This document shows positions 33,484 to 41,489 of a stretch of DNA of 64,000 nucleotides, piece after piece. Origin of the DNA: Deltaproteobacteria bacterium UBA5756 (lineage in GTDB: Bacteria; Desulfobacterota; Syntrophorhabdia; Syntrophorhabdales; Syntrophorhabdaceae); the NCBI GenBank assembly GCA_002418985.1, contig DIFE01000066.1, forward strand, positions 83,224 to 147,223, read 5' to 3'. Positions within the stretch are counted from its first letter, which is position 1. Each line of letters starts with the position of its first letter. Made by a program: the position numbers and the translations under genes. The notes under the pieces were generated by a model. It searched no databases. It had not been told where the DNA came from and saw only the letters and a list, made by a program, of their open reading frames with translations.

Positions 33484-34611
33484 ATGAAGATCGGACTGGC
33501 AATATACAATTTCGACCCGAAGAAAGGCGGCGCAGAACGTTATACCTTTGATCTAGCCCGAAGGCTTGCCGGAAAAGGACACGAGGTCTGTGTCTTTTGC
33601 GCCCGCGGAGTCAAAACTTCCGGCGTCACGCTCATTCCGCTCAGTCCCAATTCCTATCCCAGATGGCGTCGAAATCTCTCCTTCGCCCTGACACACAGGC
33701 AGGCATTGCACAGGGTTAGACCGGACGTAATGCTCGGCTATGGCAACATCCTGGATCTGGACGTGTATCAGAGCCACGGGGGAGTTCAGAGCGTCTGGAT
33801 GGAGAGGGAAATTGCAAGTTGCGACAAAGGGGCGGAGCGCAACCTTAAGGCTTTCCTGTTAAGGCACAGTTTCAACCAGGCAATCCAGCGCTGGATAGAA
33901 AGCTATTCCCTGACGAAGGACCGGTTTACACGGATCGTAGCCATCTCCGATATGGTCCGTGAACATATGTCGGCATACTATGGCATCGAGATGAATGCCT
34001 TCGATATCGTCTACAACGGCGTCGATACGGAGCGCTTCAGACCGGCGGCCGAAAGACCCAAAGGCCCCACCGCGGTCCTTTTCTGTGCAGGGAACTTCAG
34101 GCTCAAGGGGCTCTCTCCCCTTCTTAAGGCAATGGGACAGGTCGTGCGCCAGGGAAAAGACGTGCGCCTCATCATCATGGGCCGGGGAAAGAAAGACCGG
34201 TACAAGAGCGCCATCGATGAGGCGGGGATCAGTGGCCGGGTTACCTTCACCGGCGAGCAATCGGCCCCCGAGGAGATCTACCGGCAGGCCCACCTGCTCG
34301 CCCACCCGACATATTATGACGCCTGTTCGCTGACCACGATGGAGGGTATGGCCTCGGGGCTGCCCGTCATCACCACCCGGTGGAACGGTGCCAGTGCCTT
34401 CGTTTCGCCCGATGAAGGCTACGTCATCGATGAGCCCGGGAACATCGGAGCCCTGGGCGACGCCATTTCCGCCCTCACGGACCCGGGCAGGCAGGAAGCG
34501 ATGGGCAGGAAGGCAAGAAAGAAGATGGAATCCTTTACCATGGAAAGAAACGCGGACGAGATGGAAGCGGTCCTCGTGAAGGCCTTTGAAGAAAAAAAGA
34601 GGAAGAGGTGA
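33484..34611 (+). CDS. GT4 glycosyltransferase (WaaG-like)
   Basis: A 375-residue GT-B glycosyltransferase resembling LPS glucosyltransferase WaaG. It has the N-terminal KKGGAERYTFDLARRLAGKGHEV loop and a YQSHGGVQS segment typical of WaaG. VLFCAGNFRLKGLSPLLKAM follows, then the donor site HPTYYDACSLTTMEGMASGLPVIT. The ATG at 33484 is preferred to a TTG at 33463 because it begins the first strand of the fold. It overlaps the following methyltransferase by a GTGA junction. Confidence 0.9.
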   Translation: MKIGLAIYNFDPKKGGAERYTFDLARRLAGKGHEVCVFCARGVKTSGVTLIPLSPNSYPRWRRNLSFALTHRQALHRVRPDVMLGYGNILDLDVYQSHGGVQSVWMEREIASCDKGAERNLKAFLLRHSFNQAIQRWIESYSLTKDRFTRIVAISDMVREHMSAYYGIEMNAFDIVYNGVDTERFRPAAERPKGPTAVLFCAGNFRLKGLSPLLKAMGQVVRQGKDVRLIIMGRGKKDRYKSAIDEAGISGRVTFTGEQSAPEEIYRQAHLLAHPTYYDACSLTTMEGMASGLPVITTRWNGASAFVSPDEGYVIDEPGNIGALGDAISALTDPGRQEAMGRKARKKMESFTMERNADEMEAVLVKAFEEKKRKR

Positions 34612-35268
34612 ACGTGGCGGAGACTTCCGGATCACCCTACTATTTCAGCGTCCGTCATGACATGATGGGCATGATACCTTCAGGCGCGGACCGCATCCTT
34701 GAAGTGGGCTCAGCGGGCGGCCTGACGGGAAAGGAACTGAAGGCCAAAGGGGTTTCAGAGGTAGCGGGCATCGAGATCGTGGACGACGTGGCCCGGTCGG
34801 TCCGGCCGTATTACGATGCCTTCTATATCGGCGACGTGGAGGCGATGGACCTTCCCTATGAAGACGGCCATTTCGACTGCATCCTCTACGGCGACGTCCT
34901 GGAGCATCTCAGAGACCCCTGGAATGTCCTTCGCAAACACAACAGGCTTTTAAGGACAGGGGGCAGCATCGTTGTCAGCATACCCAATATCCGCCATTAC
35001 CGCATCATCAAAAAGCTCGCCTTCAAGGGACAATGGGAATATTGCGATGACGGCATCATGGACAGGACACACCTGCGTTTCTTCACCCTTCGGTCTGTAC
35101 GGGAGATGGTCGCGGACGCAGGGTATGTATGAGGTTGACAGGATCGTGAAAAGACCCTCCGGGGCTGGATGGCTCAAGGGGCTTAACACACTCTGCGGCA
35201 ACAGGCTCATCGAACTGCTCGTGAGGCAGTATATCCTCAGCGCCCGCAAAACGACGGAGGTTGCGTAA
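34608..35268 (+). pseudogene. SAM-dependent methyltransferase broken by a 4-base duplication
   Basis: Class I methyltransferase with SAM site ILEVGSAGGLTGKEL and DLPYEDGHFDCILYGDVLEHLRDPW. As read it stops at 35130-35132 after 174 residues. The sequence there is TATGTATG. Removing one TATG restores an open frame that continues EVDRIVKRPSGAGWLKGLN to a stop at 35266-35268, just before the next ATG. So a 4-base tandem duplication truncates the C-terminal 45 residues or so. It starts with GTG at 34608. Function would be modification of a polysaccharide sugar. It may be a true lesion, a reversible slippage or an assembly error. Confidence 0.82.
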
Positions 35269-36227
35269 TGCCGAAGGTAAGCGTCGTCATCCCCAATCTC
35301 AATGGCGAACATCTCCTGCCCATGTGTCTTGACACCCTTCGCACGCAGACCTTTCGGGGCTTCGAGGTCATCGTCGTGGATAACGGGTCCCACAACGGTT
35401 CGCTGAGGCTCCTTCGGGACACCTATCCCGAGGTGAGGATCGTCCCTTTAGACCGCAATTATGGCTTTGCCTATCCCGTGAACCGGGGCATCGAGGCCTC
35501 CCGCGGAGAATATGTATGCCTTCTCAATAACGATATTGAGCTTGACACGCGGTAGATGGAGGAACTTCTCGCCTCCCTCCAAAGTCATCCATATGCGGGC
35601 TCCGCGGGCCCCAAGCTGATGCGCTATCATGAGCGCGAGCGGATCAACGTGCTGGCGATCAGGGTCAACCTCGACGGACATGTTGAAATCGTGGGGGCCG
35701 GCGAAAATGACCTCGGACAGTATGATGAAGAACAGTTCGTCTTCGGCGTCAATGCCGGCGCCTCCATGTACCGAAAGGCCATGTTCGATGACATCGGGCT
35801 CTTCGACGAGGTCTTCTTCGCCTCCTTCGAGGATGTGGACCTGGCCTTCAGGGCCCAGCTGGCCGGTTACAAGGCCCTGTATGTGCCCCAGGCGGTGGGC
35901 TATCACATGGTGGGCGCCACGATAAAGAAGCGGCGCTATCGTCCCACCTATCTCAACAACCGCAATTCCACTTTGTTCTTCTGGAAAAACATGCCCGGCG
36001 AACTCATAAGGAGGAACCTTCCCGCCATTGTCGGCAACCGGATGGGCGTTTTTCTGAAGAGAATCCTTAAGAACTTCTGGAAACTGAGAACCTTCCATTA
36101 CCTCAGGGGCACCGCGGCAGGCTACCTGTGCATGCCCCATATCCTCAGGGAACGCAGGCAAATCCAGCAGGCGTGCAGACTAACACCGAAATACATAGAA
36201 TCGATCCTCGACAGGGATTTTGTATGA
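35268..36227 (+). pseudogene. GT2 glycosyltransferase interrupted by an amber codon
   Basis: Family-2 rhamnosyltransferase-like glycosyltransferase, VSVVIPNLNGEHLLPMCLDTLR with the metal motif LLNNDIELD, then FEDVDLAFRAQLAGYKALYVPQAVGYHM. An in-frame TAG at 35553-35555 splits it into 95- and 223-residue pieces. Homologs usually have Trp at this place (D-x-x-W-M-E), so one TGG to TAG change explains it. The ATG directly after the stop could permit restart, but that product would lack the nucleotide-binding half. It is the second of three damaged genes in a row. Confidence 0.85.
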
Positions 36228-37207
36228 AAGTGCTCTTCCTGATCCAGGGACAAGAGGTGGCGGCAAGCCGTTACCGCGTCCTGCAGTTTATCCCGTACCT
36301 CAACGCGGAAGGGATCGAAACCGAGGTCAACGCATACCCGGGGACCCCGGCGGAACTGGCCAGATTTTTTAGTGGCCTCCCCCGGTATGACTGCCTCTTC
36401 CTCCAGCGAAAACGCTTCAGCGGACCCCTCCTCGCCCTGGTTCGGAGACGGGCCCGGAAGATCGTTTACGACTTCGACGATTCTGTCATGTACCGCAACT
36501 CAAAAGCAGGCTCGCCCCATTCGAAAACACGGATGAAGAGGTTCGCCGACATGGTGAAGGCCTCCGACTTCGTCATAGCAGGCAACCGTTTCCTCATGGA
36601 ACAGACACGCGCCTTCACCGACAGGGTGGCGGTCATCCCCACCGCCATAGATGCCGACCGTTACATCCCCAAAGACTACACCAGAAAGAAAGAACGGGTC
36701 ATGATCGGATGGATAGGCGACCACGGAAGCATCCACTACATGGAGAAGATGAAACCCATATTCGAGGAACTGGGGAAAAGACACCCCGAAGCCGAACTGA
36801 GCATCGTCTGCGATGTATTCATCGACTGTGACAACATCCCCGTCATCAAGAAGATGTGGTCGCCAGAGACGGAGATAACAGACCTTCAGGACATGGACAT
36901 CGGCCTCATGCCCCTCGTGAACGACCTGTGGTCCGAAGGCAAATGCGGCCTCAAGATCCTCCAGTACTTCGGCGTCGCCGTCCCCGCCGTCTGCACCCCC
37001 GTGGGCGTCAACAAAGACGTCGTAACAGACGGCATAAGCGGCTTCTATGCACGTTCACCCGAGGAGTGGCTTGAAAAGCTATCGATCCTCATCACCAACC
37101 CCGCTCTGAGAGAAGAAATGGGCCTCACGGGACGCAAGACCGTCCTCAAAGACTACACGATCCAGGCCTGCGCCCCAAAACTGGTCAGGATTCTAAAGAC
37201 GGTTTAA
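36224..37207 (+). CDS. GT4-like glycosyltransferase
   Basis: A 327-residue glycosyltransferase with N-terminal GQEVAASRYRVLQFIPYL, then YDFDDSVMYRNSK and a C-terminal GKCGLKILQYFGVAVPAVCTPVGVN donor site, as in GT4 enzymes that start from an R-x-R-x-L type loop. The ATG at 36224 overlaps the stop of the broken GT2 gene. An in-frame upstream extension to 36128 lies inside that gene and is unlikely. The reading frame is intact, unlike its neighbours. The identical 17-base repeat follows its stop codon. Confidence 0.83.
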   Translation: MKVLFLIQGQEVAASRYRVLQFIPYLNAEGIETEVNAYPGTPAELARFFSGLPRYDCLFLQRKRFSGPLLALVRRRARKIVYDFDDSVMYRNSKAGSPHSKTRMKRFADMVKASDFVIAGNRFLMEQTRAFTDRVAVIPTAIDADRYIPKDYTRKKERVMIGWIGDHGSIHYMEKMKPIFEELGKRHPEAELSIVCDVFIDCDNIPVIKKMWSPETEITDLQDMDIGLMPLVNDLWSEGKCGLKILQYFGVAVPAVCTPVGVNKDVVTDGISGFYARSPEEWLEKLSILITNPALREEMGLTGRKTVLKDYTIQACAPKLVRILKTV

Positions 37208-37312
37208 GGTTTCGGGTTTCACGTTTCAGGATAAAAAGTAAATCCTCATTATCTTCAAAAAAAGGGTGACCGCGTTTTGCCTCTAACCCGAAACCCGGGA
37301 CCTCACCCGTCT
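37208..37312. repeat. 17-base dispersed repeat, copy 2, and gap
   Basis: GGTTTCGGGTTTCACGT at 37208-37224 is identical to 643-659. An inverted partner TAACCCGAAACCCGG lies near 37288-37302, so the gap between these convergent genes can fold. No gene is present. Confidence 0.6.
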
Positions 37313-38045
37313 TTATTTGACTCTCTTGAGATATCCCCTGAGATTGAAGGTCATGTAGAACTTTTCTTTTCCGTCATCGATGATGAAGCGGTTATCCTTT
37401 TGCAGGAATTCGTCGATGGCTTCCATGGGGCCGGGGCCGTGATCCGGGAGAACCGGGTGGCCGTTGACGTTGGAATCCTCCACTATGAGGTAACAGTCCC
37501 TCGATACAAGGTTACTGTAAATCTTAAGCTCTTCATCGACGTGTTTTTTGCTGTGGTCGGAGTCGAGGATAACCATGACCTTCTCATTCTGAGCAATGTG
37601 CTTCTTTACCGCGGCAAAGACGTCGGGAGCGGTCGAGGTAGCCGCCTAAGTAAGTGATCCTGGGGTGGGCGGGCCTTTTCGGCTTTGTGTCAATATCGAC
37701 GCTGACGATCCTGCCGCTACCGATGAGGTCACACATGGAGGCAAGATAGAGAGTAGTCCCCCCCTCGGCGGTGCCGCATTCGACGATGACATCGGGACGG
37801 GTATCCCAGAGGGTCTCCTGCTATATCCACAGGTCAAGAGGGCATTTCTGTGTATATACGCCGAGCCAGCGGGTGTTTTTCCAGGTCTTTCCCAGCGAGG
37901 CCGCGTCATAGTACAGCCTGTGGAAACCTGTAACGATGTCCTTCTCAAGCTTCGGATTACTGTAAGCACGTTGGTCGAGAAACTTCCTCACTTTTCTGAT
38001 TCCCCGCTTGGCCTCTTTGACGATTCCACCCATAAGCGTCGGCAC
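37313..38045 (-). pseudogene. CmcI-like cephalosporin hydroxylase/O-methyltransferase family remnant
   Basis: Fragments of a CmcI/rhamnosyl O-methyltransferase family protein in minus orientation. The N-terminal part (38045-37824) reads RKFLDQRAYSNPKLEKDIV through KCPLDLWI and then meets a TAG at 37821-37823 where homologs usually have Tyr. The frame continues as QETLWDTRPDVIVECGTAEGG with the SAM-type acidic GTAEGG site to about 37650. There a one-base insertion shifts the frame, and the rest runs as APDVFAAVKKHIA then VMVILDSDHSKKHVDEEL to the stop at 37313. Third damaged gene in a row. It would have methylated a surface sugar. Confidence 0.8.
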
Positions 38046-38194
38046 CTCTTCCTTCTATTTTCTGTCGTATGGAAAACGCCATATTTTCACCCTAGTGCAT
38101 CGTGATGTCAATACAAATGTCGCTACAAATGCTCTGGTTATTTGTGACTCTCTGTTGTATAGTGATTTTCAACGGACTCGCAGCCGGAAAGAAT

Positions 38195-39601
38195 ATGAGA
38201 GAATTCTCCTCTAAACAATTCACCTGGTTCCTGGAAGACGACCGCCTTCTTCCCATCCTGAAAGACCTCACGCATCCGCGGGGCGAAAGGCGGAGCTACC
38301 GGGTTTACGAATCGCATGGACAAAAGGTGTTCATCAAGACCTTCAGCGAAAAAGGGGTGGCCGGGCGCATACGTTCCCTTTTCGCCCCACGGGGCAAGAA
38401 AGAATTCATCATCGCCGGAAGGCTCGCATCGATCGGGATCCCCGCGCCCATTCCCCTGGGATACGGCATCGGCGACAGGGTCTCCGCCATAGCGGAAGGT
38501 TTTATTGAAGGCACGACCCTTCTCATGCTCATGAAGGAGGACCCGGACCGGGAAAAGCTTCTCAATCAACTCGCTGACTTTCTTCTCCTTCTCAAGGAGA
38601 ACAAAGTCCGCCACGATGACCTGCACCTCGACAACATCCTTGTTTCAGGTATGGTGTTTCACCTCATCGACCTCCACAAGGTAAGCATCAGAAGGTCCTT
38701 TTCCGACGACGACGAGTTGGCCAACCTGACACATGCCCTTGGCACCATTTATTATGATATAAGTCCCCGCGAAAAAGGCATCTTTTTCAGCCGCTACGCG
38801 GCAGGCCCCGAAATGAGGAAGAAAACGACGGATGCCGTCGAAGCCCTGCGCGGCAGATGGGTAGTGAACAAGATGACCCGGGCGTTCCGCGACACCTCCG
38901 TTGTTCGCCGGCAGGGAACGGACCTCTTCATACGCGGCCGGGAAGAGTGCGCCGGCTGCGCGTACGTGGCGACGCTCAAGAGCGACAGGAAGGTGAAGGT
39001 GGAGCGCTTCGCCGACCACGTGAGAAAGACATACTCGGGAACGAAACGTCTCAAGACTGCATGGAGAAATCACGTCGCCCTGGAATACATGCACAAGACC
39101 GTGACACCGGCTGCATACTGCGCGGTCATCCCTGCCCGGGGGGCCAACGGGTACATAGCCATGGAAGACGTAACGGGCAGAGGCGAAGAGCTGGACCGTT
39201 ATCTCGACAGAAATTATGACGCCATGGACGTAAAGCGTCGCAAACTTTTTATCGACGCCCTCGCCGCTTTTTTCCAGGATGCCATGAGATGGAACATCAC
39301 CCACAGGGACTTAAAGGCTTGTAACGTCTTCGTCCTCGACTCCGGGGGCTTTTTATTTCTCGATGTTGAGGACATCCGCTTCACCAGGGTCACCGCACAG
39401 GTTCTCAAGAAGGCCTTTTGCCAGCTCAACAACACCATCCCGAAACGCATATCAGCCCGCGACAGGATCCGTTTCTTTCTGCGCCTCGCTTCCCTCATCG
39501 ACATCGACAGGAAAAAGCTCTTCAGGGAAGTCTCCGCCGGGTCACTAAACAAGCCCATTGTCTATGAAGGGGCTTCGGGGCTGGTAACAGACAAATGGTG
39601 A
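38195..39601 (+). CDS. Protein with two tandem LPS-kinase-like domains
   Basis: A 468-residue protein with two kinase domains of the WaaP/InaA/Kdo-kinase (RIO-like) type. The first has a Lys strand VFIKTFSEKGV and the catalytic loop HDDLHLDNILV near residue 140, with a later LIDLHK metal site. The second has an AMEDV hinge, the loop HRDLKACNVFV near 370 and FLDVEDI near 390. Both domains therefore keep the expected catalytic Asp/Asn and metal Asp. Related enzymes phosphorylate heptose or Kdo in the LPS core. The ATG at 38195 is chosen. A frame from 38102 would add 31 residues resembling a membrane helix, so a longer form is possible. Confidence 0.8.
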   Translation: MREFSSKQFTWFLEDDRLLPILKDLTHPRGERRSYRVYESHGQKVFIKTFSEKGVAGRIRSLFAPRGKKEFIIAGRLASIGIPAPIPLGYGIGDRVSAIAEGFIEGTTLLMLMKEDPDREKLLNQLADFLLLLKENKVRHDDLHLDNILVSGMVFHLIDLHKVSIRRSFSDDDELANLTHALGTIYYDISPREKGIFFSRYAAGPEMRKKTTDAVEALRGRWVVNKMTRAFRDTSVVRRQGTDLFIRGREECAGCAYVATLKSDRKVKVERFADHVRKTYSGTKRLKTAWRNHVALEYMHKTVTPAAYCAVIPARGANGYIAMEDVTGRGEELDRYLDRNYDAMDVKRRKLFIDALAAFFQDAMRWNITHRDLKACNVFVLDSGGFLFLDVEDIRFTRVTAQVLKKAFCQLNNTIPKRISARDRIRFFLRLASLIDIDRKKLFREVSAGSLNKPIVYEGASGLVTDKW

Positions 39602-39649
39602 GTAGGCGTGCCCCGATTTACTGACTCCGGACCCAATCAGCCAGATCGT

Positions 39650-40642
39650 TCAATCGACCACCGATGCTTCAATCCTCTGTGTCCCGCTTACGATCTCGAA
39701 GGTGCCTCGCTTTTTTCCCGAGGGTTCCCAGCGCAACTCAAATCCCATCGTGGCGAACCCTGACAGGTTTTCCCGCTTGTGGCCTACGAGCAGGGGGATA
39801 TCGTTCCTGTGGAGGATAATAGTGATCTCTTTCGGACAGTCAAGCCTTTTGAGTACGCCTTCAACGGCCCTGCGGAATATTCGTGATTGGACGAGGAAAC
39901 CGTAGGCCGGATGGTAGAAACCGCCGGCAACCATATCCCTGACCATTTCGTTGTCGGTAAGGCCCACGTTGGCAATGTCGATGTTGTGTTTCATCGCGTT
40001 GAGATAGATAAGGCAGGCCCGGTCGAGAGCTTCGTCAAAGGGGATGGGAACGAAATCACCCTTTGAGTAAAGAGCAAAGAGCGGCGTGTTCTTCAGGACG
40101 ACGAGGGGATAGATGCGGACATAAACCGGCCGGAGCCTGATCATGTTCGCCACTGTTTCCTCGATATCGCTCTGTGACTCGCCGGGCAGACCGACCATGA
40201 ATTGAAGGGCGAGCCTGAACCCTTCTCCCCTGAGCCTCTCGTAGGCCAGAAAAAGATCCTGCGCGGTGTGGGCCCTGTTGACTGCGGCAAGAATGGCGTT
40301 GTTGAACGTGGGTATGCCCAGTTCGATGATGTCAACCCCGTTCCTCTTGAGGATCGTGATCGTTTCGTCCCGAAGAGGCACCGGCTTTGTTGAAAGGCGA
40401 AAACTCTTTACCGCCTTGCGGTGTTCGTCGAAACAGGAAAAAAGCCTTTCGAGGAGGGCAGGCTCTATCCCGAAGATGTTGCCTCCGAAGAGACCTATCT
40501 CGCAGGGCTCAACCCGGCCCCGTAATGCGCTGTCGACTCTTGTCTTGAAATCCTTTTCGCCGATGTCCGTGATGTATCCCTGGTGACAGTAGATACAGCG
40601 TTCATTGCAGCCTGAATGGGGAAGAAAGACCGGTACGACCAT
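39650..40642 (-). CDS. Elp3-like radical SAM protein
   Basis: A 330-residue radical SAM enzyme in the Elp3/MiaB-like SMART group. The cluster motif CNERCIYC (C12, C16, C19 counting from the ATG at 40642) is followed by GLFGGNIFGIEPALL, ELGIPTFNNAILAAVNRAHT and VGLPGESQSDIEETV. It lacks the acetyltransferase domain of true Elp3 and resembles oxygen-independent coproporphyrinogen-oxidase-like or tRNA-modifying proteins. A longer ORF to 40843 overlaps the neighbouring VOC gene and has no family likeness, so it is rejected. Function unknown. Confidence 0.82.
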   Translation of the reverse strand: MVVPVFLPHSGCNERCIYCHQGYITDIGEKDFKTRVDSALRGRVEPCEIGLFGGNIFGIEPALLERLFSCFDEHRKAVKSFRLSTKPVPLRDETITILKRNGVDIIELGIPTFNNAILAAVNRAHTAQDLFLAYERLRGEGFRLALQFMVGLPGESQSDIEETVANMIRLRPVYVRIYPLVVLKNTPLFALYSKGDFVPIPFDEALDRACLIYLNAMKHNIDIANVGLTDNEMVRDMVAGGFYHPAYGFLVQSRIFRRAVEGVLKRLDCPKEITIILHRNDIPLLVGHKRENLSGFATMGFELRWEPSGKKRGTFEIVSGTQRIEASVVD

Positions 40643-40739
40643 TGTTTTGAACCTGCCATATTGTCCATCGTTTCCTGCCCGAAATGCAAATCTTTCCGTG
40701 TCCCCGACAAACTGCGAACGCCGGACAGGCGAAGAGCCG

Positions 40740-41183
40740 CTATTTGCTGGGGAGTTCTTCCTCGAATTCAAAAAGTTCGAAGCCCAGTCCCTCGGGCCCG
40801 GTAAAGAACATGAGCCGGAGCCTCCCGAGTTCGGTACCGCCAAAGCCTGTTTCGGGAATGGGTCCCGTCACATCGTACCCCTCAGAACACAGCTTCTCTT
40901 TCCAGGCGGGAAGATCCGTCACTCTCAGGCACAGGTGGAGTATCCCGGCCACGTGACCGGCCGGGTGAATGGGAAAATCGGGGCGAGGCGCAACATTCGG
41001 CTCCGTTAGAAGTTCTACGAACTGACCGTCTCCCGCGTCAACCATCGCCCGTTCCCCGGGCCCCATGCTGCCGCGGGGGTTTCGGGTCACCAGGCGAAAT
41101 CCCATTGTCCCGGTGAAAAAAGCGATCATCCCTTCCATATCTCTGACCCATAAGCCTACGTGATGAATATTGACGCATTTCAT
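40740..41183 (-). CDS. VOC family (glyoxalase-like) protein
   Basis: A 147-residue vicinal-oxygen-chelate protein. It has NIHHVGLWVRDMEGMIAFFTGTMGF, a metal-ligand His near the start (HHVG), FVELLTE, then HLCLRVTDL with a second metal His and a final LMFFTGPEGLGFELFEF with a Glu ligand. Relatives include methylmalonyl-CoA epimerase and lactoylglutathione lyase, and the sequence cannot decide between them. An ATG three codons upstream at 41192 is a possible alternative. It lies 97 bases before the Elp3-like gene in the same direction. Confidence 0.85.
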   Translation of the reverse strand: MKCVNIHHVGLWVRDMEGMIAFFTGTMGFRLVTRNPRGSMGPGERAMVDAGDGQFVELLTEPNVAPRPDFPIHPAGHVAGILHLCLRVTDLPAWKEKLCSEGYDVTGPIPETGFGGTELGRLRLMFFTGPEGLGFELFEFEEELPSK

Positions 41184-41192
41184 GGCAGCCAC

Positions 41193-41489
41193 CTCCGATC
41201 AAGTCTTGCGTTTCAGATAGCCATCTGCGTGTCTCGCCCACATACCGAGAATATCCCATCCAATTCCTCAACTCCTGGAAAAACGAGAATGCCGAAATTC
41301 ATGCCTGCCCCCTGAACGGGATTTGTATTATCCGATACTTTACACCGGAAATAGGAAATGTGGAATAAAACAATAAGGGCGAGACAATTCGGATCCATTT
41401 CCTGAACCTCGCCGTGAAGCGCGACAGGCATTGCTTGCCCTGGCTAAGACTTCGCGGCCTGCACAGATACAGGGGATATTCGACAAATA
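41193..41489. other. Gap between VOC gene and hybrid kinase
   Basis: No gene is supported. A 72-codon minus-strand frame at 41213-41431 lacks family resemblance and a ribosome site. The region should hold the VOC promoter, which I could not identify. Confidence 0.35.

Noticed and set aside
37646..37969. 107-codon minus-strand ORF in the CmcI-like remnant
   Set aside because: It is the wrong frame. The homologous sequence reads in the neighbouring frame with one stop and one shift.
38102..38194. Membrane-helix-like extension of the double kinase
   Set aside because: The 31 extra residues look hydrophobic, but core kinases are soluble and the downstream ATG fits better. Kept only as an alternative start.
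40643..40843. N-terminal extension of the Elp3-like radical SAM gene
   Set aside because: It overlaps the VOC gene in another frame and adds low-quality sequence before a natural first strand.
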